A stretch of DNA of 64,000 nucleotides from Agrostemma githago. Taxonomy: Eukaryota; Streptophyta; Magnoliopsida; Caryophyllales; Caryophyllaceae. How positions within the stretch are numbered: position 1 is the stretch's first letter; every line of letters starts with the position of its first letter. The notes beneath the pieces were generated by a model. It saw only the letters and a list, made by a program, of their open reading frames with translations, was not told where the DNA came from and did not search any database. The stretch spans positions 37,633,424 to 37,697,423 of the forward strand of contig OY288244.1 of the NCBI GenBank assembly GCA_958450325.1, read 5' to 3'. This document shows positions 1 to 10,533 of this stretch, piece after piece. The position numbers and the translations under genes are program-made.

Positions 1-648
1 TGAAGCTCATCCAACATATCATCCAATCTTGGAATAGGAAATCTATATTTGATGGTAATGTTGTTAACTGCCCTACTATCCACACACATTCTCCAAGTTC
101 CATCTTTCATAGGTACTAAGAGGACTGGAACAGCACAAGGACCAAGGCTTTCACGTACATACCCTCGACTCATTAACTCATCAATTTGTCTTTGCAATTC
201 CTTAGTCTCCTCTGGATTACACCTATAGGCTGCCTTATTTGGTAAGGCTGCTCCTGGAACGAGGTCGATTTGGTGTTCTATGCCTCGACTAGGTGGTAAA
301 CCAACTGGTAATTCCTCAGGAAAAACGTCCTCAAACTCATATAACAATTCCTCAAATGGCTTTCCCCCAAGCCCATTCTCAACTACTAAGGGTTCCTCTC
401 TAGCAACCATGACAAAGACACGTTCCCCCCCTTGTAAGGCCTGTTCTACTTCACTCTCACTAGCAAATATGGCGAGGTTAGGCTTCTTAGTTTTGTTGGC
501 TGCCATAGCACGAACTGCTTGAGGTGTCATGGGTTTTAGTACGATTTTCTTTCCCCTATCCCTCAATTCGTATTCATTCTTCCTCCCATGGTGTACTACA
601 TCCCTATCAAACTGCCAAGGACGTCCCAAAAGTATATGACAAGCATCC
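1..648 (-). pseudogene. pol: E1b protease end and start of reverse transcriptase (fragment)
   Basis: On the - strand this reads from the end of the protease (LLGRPWQFD) through the spacer into the RT fingers (KDGTWRMCVDSRAVNN) and stops at the window edge in the PRLDDMLDELH region. It continues the protease interrupted at 36677; E4 lies between the two halves, with CATCC at 644-648 repeated at 36677-36681. The matching gag-PR half carries frame lesions, so the unit is not functional as it stands. Encoded parts are the end of an aspartic protease and the N-terminal part of an RNA-dependent DNA polymerase. Confidence 0.85.
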
Positions 649-1377
649 TGATGTGAGTTAAGGTGAACTTTGAACAAGTTGTATGGAGGTTGATAGTATT
701 ATGAGATGAACGAAAGATAAGCAACAAAACAGAATGTAGTGATTGTTTGTAGGATGATAGAACCGTAACCAAGGGATAGTATGCTTAGTAAGATAGACCT
801 ATACCTCAACAAAGCGGGTGCTAATTCAAACACTCGATTGAAATAGCGAGTATAGAACTTGTAACGCGACTAACTCTAGTACTTTGTCTTGTAAGCTACA
901 AGGACGAAAAGAAAAGCTTAGCTTTACTCAGTTTTGTGTTATGAAGATTGAATGCCTTTATTCATCAAAAGGATGGCTATATATAGCCATCAAACGTCCC
1001 TAAACCAGATTGGTCAAGGGTGATACAAACAAAGCTTAATGGTGATACAAACAAAGCTTAAGGAGCTAAAAACAAAGCTAAAGAAAAGCATTTGGACGAG
1101 GTAAGCATGTGAACACAATCAGCCTCTAATCAGCCTATTAACTCCTGGTGCACATCCCTTGCTTGAATGAGTGTGAACCCAAGTTAATGCATCCATAAGG
1201 TCTTGACTATTTGCTCTTTTACTCGGTCCAAGTAGGCGTTGCACGAGCTAGTCCAATGCTTGAAGAAGGCACACTACTAAACTTGAAGGAGGTGCTAAGG
1301 TGGCTGGACTAGGACCATTTGGAGCTAGTGTGACTTCATTGAATTCTTGGTTTGTTGTAGCTTCTTCATTCGGATCA
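649..1377 (-). repeat. E4 3' LTR
   Basis: 729 bp on the - strand, from TGATCCGAATG (reverse of 1367-1377) to CTCACATCA (reverse of 649-657). The - strand PPT AAGGGGGAGGAGA ends at 1378. A palindromic TATA box GGCTATATATAGCC lies at 975-988. It has two copies of a 22-bp repeat where the 5' LTR has three. Confidence 0.92.
975..988. promoter_or_regulatory. Palindromic TATA box of E4 3' LTR
   Basis: GGCTATATATAGCC is its own reverse complement and sits mid-LTR where U3 meets R. The same box, or GGCTATAAATAGCC, recurs in all intact LTRs of the family. Confidence 0.7.
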
Positions 1378-1940
1378 TCTCCTCCCCCTTGAAAAGGAAT
1401 TGTCCTCAATTCTGAAATGCCATTATCATCAAGATAAGGAGAAAGATCTCCCACATTGAACGTGGCATGAACTCCATAATCATCCGGCAACTCCACCTTG
1501 TAAGCATTGTCGTTTACCCTTGATATGATCTTGTATGGACCCTCTGCTCGTGGCATCAACTTGTTCTTCCTTTTGCTTGGAAACCTCTCCTTTCTTAAGT
1601 GAACCCAAACTAAGTCACCCTCTTGGAAAAGTCTTGGTTTCCTGTTTTTGTTGGATCTTCTTTTGTATGCTTCATTTACCTCCTTGATCCTTTCTCGAAT
1701 TTGCTCGTGGAGTTTCATCATAGCTTTAAGTTTTGACTCCGCGTCTTTGTGGACTAACTCATCCTTAGGTAGAGGAATCAGGTCCAAGGGCATATAAGGA
1801 TTGATTCCATACACGGCCTCAAAAGGAGAATGAGAGGTAGCATAAGTAGGAGAACGATTGTAAGCAAATTCAGCGTGGGCAAGCTTGACATCCCAATCTT
1901 TTTGAGTCTTGCTCACGAGGCCCCTTAGCAACGTGCCTAA
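1248..1940 (-). pseudogene. pol: E4 integrase C-terminal part, running into the 3' LTR
   Basis: This is the piece of E4 pol beyond the E7 insertion. On the - strand it begins at GTLLRGLVSKTQKDW, continues through the end of the integrase core (AEFAYNRSPTYATSHSPFEA) and the C-terminal DNA-binding region (RLFQEGDLVWVHLRKERFP, GPYKIISRVNDNAYKVELP), and ends at a stop inside the LTR (1248). The last roughly 43 residues, after the PPT-encoded QGGGDD, are specified by U3. No canonical chromodomain is seen. The N-terminal part of the same ORF is at 11413-14184 on the opposite strand, displaced by the inversion. Confidence 0.85.
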
Positions 1941-2688
1941 TGATCCGAATGAAGAGGCTAAAGAGTTCAATGAAGTAACACTAGCTCCTAATAGCTCTAG
2001 TCAAGCCTCACTAGCTCCACCTACCAGCCTAGTAGTATGCCTTCTCCAAGTACTAAGTTAGCTCGTATAGGAGCTGAATAAAGGAGCAAAGGAGTCAAGC
2101 TGAATTGAAGACTTTAACTTGGGTTCACACCATGGTTATGTTCGCATAGTGTGCACTTCAGCAAGCTTTGGTTTTGGCTCCACGTTCACATGGTGTGCAA
2201 CGGCTGATTACTCCTCTTCAAACATTATTTTTAGCTCCATGTTTACACCACTTTGTTATTAGCTCCCAACTTTGTAATTAGCTCCTAGTTCACAATGGTT
2301 TTAGCTTTGTTTTTGTCACCCTAAACCAACCGGTTTAAGGGCTCTTGTAGGCTATATATAGCCGGCCATTTTGAAGGAATAAGATCATCCAATTTGCAAA
2401 TTAAAACTTGAGTAAAGCTGAGCTTTCTGTTTCGTCCTTGTAGTTTACAAGACAAAGTCTAGAGTGAGTCGCGTTACAAGCTCTAAACTCGCTATTTCAA
2501 TCGAGTGTTTGATCTAGCAAACCGCTTTGTTGAAGTATAGGTCTACTTCACCTAGCATACTATCCTTGGTTACGGTTTATCCTTCCTTAAAACTGCCCTT
2601 TCTTTCTGTTTTGGTTACTCATTCACGTTCCATTTCAGAAAACTAATACTACATATTCTTGTTTCAAAGTTCATATCAACTCACATCA
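1941..2688 (+). repeat. E7 outer 5' LTR
   Basis: 748 bp, TGATCCGAATG to CTCACATCA. TATA palindrome at 2350-2363; PBS TGGTATCAGAGC at 2693-2704. Preceded by target site CCTAA. Confidence 0.92.
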
Positions 2689-2730
2689 TTAGTGGTATCA
2701 GAGCTTTGGTCATCTATTTTAAACGCAAGC

Positions 2731-3985
2731 ATGGCAGGAGTTGTGAGCTTTGAAGTCGCTAGTTCATTGGAAGGCCTAAAGAGAGAATCAGTGTGCAAGA
2801 TGAACAAGCTTTCTGAGTCCATGGGCGCATCTGGTCCTGAAGTCTGCTTGGGAGAAAAGGAGAAAGAAGGAATGGACTATGGGCTCCCAACATTTGGTAA
2901 TGTTTTAGTTTTACGTACACTTCATGCTAATCCTATCCCACAAAACACCGAACAAAGAGACCAACTCTTTCACACAAAATGTCTAGTTAATACCAAATGG
3001 TGTAGTTTGATTATTGATGGGGGTAGTTGTACGAATGTTGCCTCTACTGAAATGGTAGCTAAGTTAGGTCTCACCACTACTAATCACCCTAGACCGTATG
3101 CATTACATTGGTTGGATAATGAAAACAAAATAAGAGTCACTAAACAAGTGAGGGTTGGTTTAACCATGGGTTCCTACGTTGATGAGGTTCTATGTGACGT
3201 TATACCTATGGATGCTTGTCACATACTATTAGGCCGTCCTTGGCAGTTTGATAGGGACGTAGTTCACCATGGTAGAAAGAATGAATACGAATTGAGGGAT
3301 AAGGGAAAGAAAATCATTCTAAAACCTATGACTCCCCAAGCTGTTAGAGCTATGACCTCCAGCAAAACCAAGAGACCTAACCTCACCATCTTTGCGAGTG
3401 AAAGTGAAGTAGAGCAGGCTTTACAAGGGGGGGAACGTGTCTTTGTCATGATGGCTAAAGAAAAACCCGTAGAAGTTGAGAATGGACTTGGAGGAAAGCC
3501 ATTTGAGGAGTTGTTACACGAGTTTAAGGATGTCTTCCCTGAGGATTTACCCGTTGGTTTACCGCCTATTAGAGGTATAGAACACCAAATCGACCTCATT
3601 CCAGGATCAACCTTACCAAATAAGGCTGCATATAGGTGTAACCCTGAGGAAACTAAGGAATTACAAAGACAAATAGATGAGTTAATGAGTCGAGGATATG
3701 TACGGGAGAGCCTTAGTCCTTGTGCTATTCCAGTCCTTCTAGTACCTAAGAAAGATGGAACTTGGAGAATGTGTGTAGATAGTAGAGCCGTTAACAACAT
3801 CACCATCAAGTATAGGTTTCCTATTCCAAGGTTGGATGATATGTTAGATGAACTTCATGGGGCAATGATCTTTTCCAAAATTGATCTAAGAAGTGGGTAC
3901 CATCAAATCTGAATGAGGGAAGGGGATGAATGGAAGACCGCCTTCAAAACCAAACATGGACTCTATGAGTGGACGGTCATGCCAT
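2731..3985 (+). pseudogene. pol: E7 outer unit: Gag-less polyprotein start, PR and first half of RT
   Basis: The ATG at 2731 follows the PBS by 26 bases and starts MAGVVSF, as in full-length Gag. The Gag core and zinc knuckle are absent; after about 60 residues of spacer the frame enters the protease (LIIDGGSCTNVAS) and then RT (CAIPVLLVPKKDGTWRMC, PRLDDMLDELHG). A TGA at 3910-3912 replaces the conserved Arg of HQIRMREGD, so the copy is dead. The RT reading breaks off near 3985 at ATGCCATTTG, where the inversion junction joins it to an LTR fragment. The rest of this unit's pol is lost except for the 3' end at 34709-34884. Confidence 0.85.
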
Positions 3986-4168
3986 TTGATCTAGCAAACC
4001 GCTTTGTTGAAGTATAGGTTTACTTCACCTAGCATACTATCCTTGGTTACGGTTTATCCTTCCTTAAAACTACCCTTTCTTTCTGTTTTGGTTACTCATT
4101 CACGTTCCATTTCAGAATACTAATACTACTTCATATTCTTGTTTCAAAGTTCATATCAACTCACATCA
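3986..4168 (+). repeat. 3' LTR fragment at the left inversion junction
   Basis: About 183 bp matching the last part of the E7-type LTR (from TTTGATCTAGCAAACC to CTCACATCA), followed at once by GACGTCCTTGG in the protease of E5. It may be the remaining end of an element inserted in E5 with target GACGT, whose other half was lost at the junction. No second copy of the TSD remains to prove it. Confidence 0.7.
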
Positions 4169-7100
4169 GACGTCCTTGGCAGTTTGATAGGGATGTAGTA
4201 CACCATGGGAGAAAAATTAATACGAGTTAAGGGATAAGGGAAAGAAAATCGTTCTAAAACCCATGACTCCCCAAGCTGTTAGAGCTATGGCAGCCAACAA
4301 AACTAAGAAGCCTAACCTTACCATATTTGCTAGTGAGAGCGAAGTAGAACAGACTTTATAAGGGGGGGAACGTGTCTTTGTCATGGTGGCTAGAGAGGAA
4401 CCCTTAGTAGTTGAGAATGGGCTTGGAGGAAAACCATTTGAGGAGTTGTTACACGAGTTTGAGGATGTTTTCCCTGAAGAATTACCGGTTGTTTTACCAC
4501 CTATTAGAGGCGTAGAACACGAAATCGACCTCATTCCAGGAGCAGCCTTACCAAATAAGGCAGCCTATAGGTGCAATCCAGAGGAGACTAAGGAATTACA
4601 AAGACAAATAGATGAGTTAATGAGTCGAGGGTATGTACGTGAAAGCCTTAGTCCTTGTGCTGTTCCAGTTCTCTTAGTACCTAAGAAGGATGGAACTTGG
4701 AGAATGTGTGTGGATAGTAGAGCCGTTAACAATATTACCATCAAATATAGATTTCCTATTCCAAGGTTGGATGATATGTTGGACGAGCTTCATGGGGCTG
4801 TGATCTTCTCCAAAATCGACTTAAGAAGTGGGTATCACCAAATCAGAATGAGAGAAGGGGATGAGTGGAAGACAGCTTTCAAGACCAAGTATGGACTCTA
4901 TGAGTGGACGGTCATGCCATTTGGCCTCACCAACGCCCCAAGCACATTCATGAGGCTAATGAACGAAATACTCAAGGCCTATTTAGGTCGATTCATTGTG
5001 GTTTACTTGGATGATATTCTTGTTTATAGCAGGTCTTTAGAGGAGCATATGGAGCACTTAAGGCTACTATTCACAACACTCCGCAAGCAGCAACTCTTTG
5101 GCAAGAAGGAGAAGTGTGCTTTCTTTATGGAAAGTGTGGTGTTCCTTGGCTACGTAGTGTCCAAAGATGGAGTGTTCGTTGATCAAACCAAAGTAGAATC
5201 CATCCGTACTTGGCCAATTCCTTCCACCATTACAGAAGTAAGATTATTCCATGGTTTGGCTTCCTTTTACAGAAGGTTAATTAAGGACTTTAGCACTATC
5301 ACAAGTCCTATCACCGAATGCTTGAAGAAAGGTGCGTTCGTTTGGTTCAAAGCTGCCCAAGAAGCTTTTGAAGCCATCAAGGAGAAGTTGTGTTCCGCTC
5401 CTATTCTAGCTCTTCCTGATTTCTCTCAACCATTTGAGGTTGAATGTGACGCTAGTGGAGTAGGAATTGGTGCTGTTCTCGTGCAAAATAGGCGTCCCAT
5501 TGCCTACTTTTCAGAAAAACTCAATGGAGCAAGGCTAAACTATTGCACCTACGACAAGGAATTCTATGCCATAGTAAGAGCTCTTGATCATTGGAGTCAT
5601 TATCTTCGTACTAACCACTTTATTCTCCATTCAGATCATGAGTCCCTAAAGTACATCAATGGCCAACAAAAGCTAAGTCCAAGGCATGCCAAGTGGGTGG
5701 AATTCTTGCAATCCTTTCATTTCTCTTCAAAGTACAAGGATGGTAAAAGTAACGTGGTGGCTGATGCATTATCCCGCCACTACACTCTATTATCTACTTT
5801 GGATGTTAGATTGCTCGGATTTGAAACTCTAAAAGATTACTACATCAATAATGCTGATTTTGGTGAAACTTTCACCAAATGCAAGGAGGGAGCTTTTGAT
5901 GAGTTTGTTTTGCAAGAAGGATTTCTTTTCAAAGGAAATCGACTTTGTGTACCCAAGCATCCCATTAGAGAATTGCTGGTTAGGGAAGCTCATGGGGGAG
6001 GATTAGCGGGTCATTTTGGCATCACAAGAACCTTGGAGGTCTTAAAAGAGCACTTCTTTTGGCCAAAGATGCAAGGGAGTGTCCAACATGTAGTAAGCAA
6101 GTGTGTGACTTGCCAATTTGCCAAAAGTTCTTTCAAACCAGGAGTCTACATGCCCTTACCCACTCCTAATAGACCATGGGAAGATGTGTCCATGGACTTC
6201 ATTGTGGCCTTGCCAAGAACAGCTAGGGGGAAGGATGCTATCATGGTGGTGGTAGATCGGTTTTCAAAAATGGCTCACTTCATTGCTTGTCACAAAACAG
6301 ATGATGCTAGCAATGTAGCTGACTTGTACTTCAAAGAGGTGGTACGTCTCCATGGAGTACCTAAGTTCATTGTTTCGGATCGTGATTCAAAGTTTCTTAG
6401 CTATTTTTGGAACACGTTATGGAGGAAGGTGGGAACCAAGCTCTTATTTAGCACTTCTCATCATCCACAAACAGATGGACAAACCGAAGTTACCAATCGC
6501 ACTTTGGGCACGTTGTTAAGGGGGCTTGTGAGCAAGACTCAAAAGGATTGGGATATCAAGCTTGCCCACGCTGAATTTGCTTACAATCGTTCCCCTACTT
6601 ATGCTACCTCTCATTCTCCTTTTGAGGCCGTGTATGGAATCAATCCTTACATGCCCTTGGACCTGATTCCTCTACCCAAGGATGAGTTAGTCCACAAAGA
6701 CGCGGAGTCAAAACTTAAAGCTATGATAAAACTCCACGAGCAAATTCGAGAAAGGATCAAGGAGGTAAATGAAGCATACAAAAGAAGATCCAACAAAAAC
6801 AGGAAACCAAGACTTTTTAAAGAAGGTGACTTAGTTTGGGTTCACTTGAGAAAAGAGAGGTTTCCAAGCAAAAGGAAGAATAAGTTGATGCCACGAGCAG
6901 AAGGTCCATACAAGATCATATCAAAGGTGAACGACAATGCTTACAAAGTGGAATTGCTGGATGATTATGGAGTTCATGCCACGTTCAATGTGGGAGATCT
7001 TTCTCCTTATCTTGATGATGATGGCATTTCAGAATTGAGGACAATTCCTTTTCAAGGGGGAGGAGATGATCCGAATGAAGAAACAACTAAAGAATTCAAT

Positions 7101-7190
7101 GAAGTCACACTAGCTCCTAATGGTCCTAATCCAGCCACATTAGCACCTCCTACAAGCCTAGTAGTGAGCCTTCTTCAATCAGTGAGCTAG
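4169..7190 (+). pseudogene. pol: E5 pol: protease end, RT, RNase H, integrase
   Basis: An open stretch from 4383 to 7190 (935 residues) encodes RT with the YLDD active site (VYLDDILVYS), RNase H (ECDASGVGIGAVLVQ), integrase zinc finger (HX7H ... CVTC), integrase core (SMDFIVALP, VSDRDSKF, QTEVTNRT) and C-terminal domain. The stop at 7188-7190 lies inside the 3' LTR. Upstream the frame is broken: a one-base loss near 4215 and a TAA at 4360-4362 just before GGERVFVM. The product would be the replication and integration enzymes acting in cytoplasmic particles and then the nucleus. This copy lost its Gag-proximal half to the inversion junction, so it is a remnant with an unusually well kept RT-INT. 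Confidence 0.88.
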
Positions 7191-7617
7191 CTCGTGTGTA
7201 GGTCGAATAAAAGAGCAAATAGTCAAGGTCATATGAAGGCATTAACTTGGGTTCACACTCATTCAAGCATGGGGAGTGCACCAGAGTTAAGAGGATGATT
7301 GTGGGCTGATTGTGTTCACATGTTTGGCCGCGTCTAAATGCTTCTCTTTAGCTTTGTTTTTAGCTCCTAAGCTTTGTTTGTATCACCATTAGGCTTTGTT
7401 TGTATCACCCTTGACCAGCCTGGTTTAGGGATGTTTTGTAGGCTATATATAGCCATCAACATTGATGAATAAGGCACACAAGATTCATAACACAAAACTG
7501 AGTAAAGCATTGCTTTTTCTTTCGTCGTGTTAGTACTAGAGTACTAGAGTTAGTCGTGTTACAAGCTCTATACTCGCTATTTCAATCGAGTGTTTGAATT
7601 AGCACCCGCTTTGTTGA
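7067..7617 (+). repeat. E5 3' LTR, left part
   Basis: Begins TGATCCGAATG after the PPT and is cut by E6 at CTTTGTTGA (target GTTGA 7613-7617). Continues at 10260. It carries the TATA palindrome and the last codons of the pol ORF. Confidence 0.9.
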
Positions 7618-7979
7618 TGATGCGAGTTCATTTTGCAGCGTTGTTTTGATCAGTCCTTATCTCGAGTTATACTTGGAATTTCGTAGTCATTCAAAATGGA
7701 GGAGATAGATTTCGAGCTTATCTTTCCAATGACTATTCATGAAGGCTTATTGAACAAGTATTGACAAAGTTATGGTCCGAACAAGTCAGTCGTGCATGTG
7801 ATGCGAGTTCATTTTGCAGCGTTGTTTTGATCAGTCCATATCTCGAGTTATACTTGGAATTTCGTAGTCATTCAAAATGGAGGAGATAGATTTCGAGCTT
7901 ATCTTTCCAATGACTATTTATGAAGGCTCATTGAACAAGTATTGACAAAGTTATGGTCCGAACAAGTCAGTTGTGCATG
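7618..7979 (+). repeat. 181-bp tandem duplication at the start of E6 U3
   Basis: Two adjacent copies (7618-7798, 7799-7979) begin at TGATGCGAGTTC, each containing TATCTCGAGTTATACTTGG and GGAGATAGATTTCGAGC. The same pair is in the 3' LTR (9260-9440, 9441-9621). The duplicate starts exactly at the LTR terminus, so a second TGATGCGAG lies inside each LTR. Confidence 0.9.
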
Positions 7980-8612
7980 GGAATTTCGCAGAAGTTATTT
8001 GACGGGACTGTTTCTTTTGTATCGACTTTCAATAAAAGAGCTAGTGGATACTTTGCTCTAATCTGATTTACAAGTCAAATAATCAAGACCATATGGATGC
8101 AATAACTTGGGTTCACACTCATTCAAGCAAGGGATGTGCACAGGAGTTAGTAGGCTGATTGTAGCTTTGTTTGTATCACCCTAGCTTTGTTTGTATCACC
8201 CTAGCTTTGTTATTATCACCATGTAACTTTGTTATTATCACCTTGACCAGCCAGGTTTAAGGACACTTTGTAGGCTATATATAGCCGTAAACTTTGGTGA
8301 ATAAGACACAGAAGATTTATACACAAAACTGAGTAAAGCATTGCTTTCTTTTACGTCCTTGTTGCTTACATGACAAAGTCTAGCGTTAGTCGCGTTACAA
8401 GCTCTAAACTCGCTACTTCAATCGCGTGTTTGATTTAGCACCCGCTTTGTTGAAGTATAGGTCTACTTCACTAAGCATACTATCCCTTGGTTACGGTTTA
8501 TTCATCATCACAAACTATCCTTACAATCTGTTTTGTTGCTTTTGTTAACGTGCATTTCAGAATACTATCAACCTTCACGTTTTTGTTTCAAAGTTCATAT
8601 TAACTCACATCA
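7618..8612 (+). repeat. E6 5' LTR
   Basis: 995 bp, TGATGCGAG to CTCACATCA. It opens with a 181-bp direct duplication, then short AGCTTTGTTTGTATCACC repeats, then a TATA palindrome at 8273-8286. Confidence 0.92.
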
Positions 8613-8839
8613 TTAGTGGTATCATAGCTACAACTCTTGATTTTTCTTAAAATCAAGACGGTCCAAGAAGTGTCGAAGCCAAGTTATTAGCTGAATTTCT
8701 GATTGCGATTGGAATTCAAAGGTTAAACTCGTGCGGGTAGTTCGAGGGTTAATCGGTTTTGATTATCTCGTGGTTTTTGTTGAAGTTCCGATACATTTGT
8801 TTCTTACTGTTCACGTGTGTACTGTTCACCCAAAAAAAA

Positions 8840-9262
8840 ATGTCAGCAATTTTCTCGTTTGAAAACACTTACGAGGAAAGTTTGGTGTTTGATCCAACGT
8901 TACCACCTGTTTTTGACGAGTATCATCTTCAACCAAACAGGTTATGCAAGAAGAAACAAATTCTGATCTTAGCCAAAACAAACATGGAGAGTAAAGGGAT
9001 AGTGCTTGCGGAATACTTTGAGGAGCAACAAAAGATACTTGATTCATCCCTTTTCACAACAAGCAAAGTAGAGTTCACAAGCATTCAAAACTGCACCTAT
9101 TTGAAAAGGAGTCGAGCTTGTAGTCTAGCCATAATACCAACGTTACCCACACTTATGTCTATTTGGGGTGAGGATGTGTTAATCCTAACAAATTTTGTAT
9201 TTGATCCAGGTGGGATACTTGTTCAAGAATTGAGGACAATTCTTTTTCAAAGGAGAGTATGA
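8840..9262 (+). CDS. E6 internal ORF, unknown product
   Basis: The frame is open from 8759; the ATG at 8840 (MSAIFSFENTYEES) is the more natural start for a soluble 140-residue product, since starting at 8759 adds a hydrophobic leader translated from near-LTR sequence. I do not recognise the protein. It is acidic early on (EESLVFDPTLPPVFDEYH) and has Cys-containing stretches but no zinc knuckle, DTG/DSG protease motif or RT motif. The end (QELRTILFQRR) aligns with the ISELRTIPFQGGG end of the family's polyprotein, so at least the 3' end descends from pol. The stop is at the LTR start. It may be a decayed gag-pol remnant; no homologue is visible in the window. Confidence 0.45.
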   Translation: MSAIFSFENTYEESLVFDPTLPPVFDEYHLQPNRLCKKKQILILAKTNMESKGIVLAEYFEEQQKILDSSLFTTSKVEFTSIQNCTYLKRSRACSLAIIPTLPTLMSIWGEDVLILTNFVFDPGGILVQELRTILFQRRV

Positions 9263-10254
9263 TGCGAGTTCATTTTGCAGCGTTGTTTTGATCAGTCCAT
9301 ATCTCGAGTTATACTTGGAATTTCGTAGTCATTCAAAATGGAGGAGATAGATTTCGAGCTTATCTTTCCAATGCCTATTCATGAAGGCTCATTGAACAAG
9401 TGTTGACAAAGTTATGGTCCGAACAAGTCAGTCGTGCATGTGATGCGAGTTCATTTTGCAGCGTTGTTTTGATCAGTCCATATCTCGAGTTATACTTGGA
9501 ATTTCGTAGTCATTCAAAATGGAGGAGATAGATTTCGAGCTTATCTTTCCAATGACTATTCATGAAGGCTCATTGAACAAGTATTGACAAAGTTATGGTC
9601 CGAACAAGTCAGTTGTGCATGGGAATTTCGCAGAAGTTATTTGACGGGACTGTTTCTTTTGTATCGACTTTCAATAAAAGAGCTAGTGGATACTTAGCTC
9701 TAATCTGATTTACAAGTCAAATAATCAAGACCATATGGATGCAATAACTTGGTTTCACACTCATTCAAGCAAGGGATGTGCACAGGAGTTAGTAGGCTGA
9801 TTGTAGCTTTGTTTGTATCACCCTAGCTTTGTTTGTATCACCCTAGCTTTGTTATTATCACCATGTAACTTTGTTATTATCACCTTGACCAGCCAGGTTT
9901 AAGGACACTTTGTAGGCTATATATAGCCGTAAACTTTGGTGAATAAGACACAGAAGATTTATACACAAAACTGAGTAAAGCATTGCTTTCTTTTACGTCC
10001 TTGTTGCTTACATGACAAAGTCTAGAGTTAGTCGCGTTACAAGCTCTAAACTCGCTACTTCAATCGCGTGTTTGATTTAGCACCCGCTTTGTTGAAGTAT
10101 AGGTCTACTTCACTAAGCATACTATCCCTTGGTTACGGTTTATTCATCATCACAAACTATCCTTACAATCTGTTTTGTTGCTTTTGTTAACGTGCATTTC
10201 AGAATACTATCAACCTTCACGTTTTTGTTTCAAAGTTCATATTAACTCACATCA
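9260..10254 (+). repeat. E6 3' LTR
   Basis: 995 bp, same ends and same internal 181-bp duplication as the 5' LTR, differing by a few substitutions (for example GACTATTC versus GCCTATTC). Followed by GTTTA. Confidence 0.92.
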
Positions 10255-10259
10255 GTTTA

Positions 10260-10420
10260 AGTATAGGTCTACTTCACTAAGCATACCCTATCCCTTGGTT
10301 ACGGTTCTATCATACTCACAAACCATCCTTACATTCTGTTTTGTTGCTTTTGTTTACGTTCAATTCAGAATACTATCAACCTTCACGTTTTTGTTTCAAA
10401 GTTCATCTTAACTCACATCA
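10260..10420 (+). repeat. E5 3' LTR, right part
   Basis: Resumes at AGTATAGGTCTAC after the E6 target-site copy and ends ACTCACATCA at 10420, next to the E4 target site TTATC. Confidence 0.88.
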
Positions 10421-10492
10421 TTATCTTTCGTTCATCTCATAATACTATCAACCTCCATACAACTTGTTCAAAGTTCACCTTAACTCACATCA
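10421..10492 (+). repeat. E4 5' LTR, right remnant (inverted)
   Basis: TTATCTTTCGTTC to CTCACATCA, matching the last bases of the E4 3' LTR on the other strand (649-720). The remaining 684 bp of this LTR are at 35993-36676 on the - strand. PBS TGGTATCAGAGC is at 10497-10508. Confidence 0.88.
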
Positions 10493-10533
10493 TTAGTGGT
10501 ATCAGAGCTTTGGTCTTCCTAAAGACGTAAAGC

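Larger units (their letters stand above)
7618..10254 (+). mobile_element. E6: short non-autonomous LTR element (TRIM/LARD-like) with 995-bp LTRs
   Basis: Two LTRs of equal length, 7618-8612 and 9260-10254, begin TGATGCGAG and end CTCACATCA. The internal part is only 647 bp (8613-9259). PBS 8617-8628 reads TGGTATCATAGC, one base off the family's PBS. The PPT region (AAAGGAGAGTA) is diverged. The TSD is GTTGA (7613-7617) and GTTTA (10255-10259), one mismatch. No gag or pol is present, so mobility would depend on enzymes from relatives. The R/U5 half of the LTR resembles the big family; the first 360 bp does not. Confidence 0.9.
4169..10420 (+). mobile_element. E5, 3' portion (pol and 3' LTR, split by E6)
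   Basis: E5 is a full-type element inserted in the E4 5' LTR. This portion lies in the inverted block: pol from the protease end (4169-7190), PPT (7054-7066) and 3' LTR (7067-7617 plus 10260-10420). The 5' portion is at 34901-35992 on the - strand. Start of the 3' LTR and start of the 5' LTR are identical by eye (TGATCCGAATGAAG followed by AAACAACTAAAG). TSD: TTATC at 10421-10425 and GATAA at 35993-35997. Confidence 0.82.

Noticed and set aside
2693..2704. Possible tRNA gene signal at TGGTATCAGAGC sites
   Set aside because: Only the 12-base primer match is present; no tRNA body or fold surrounds it.
3264..3809. Long antisense frames opposite PR/RT and gag (also 18501-19043, 10701-11039, 26324-26704, 33154-33717)
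   Set aside because: Shadows of conserved sense coding; the same shadows recur in every copy and carry no recognisable domain.
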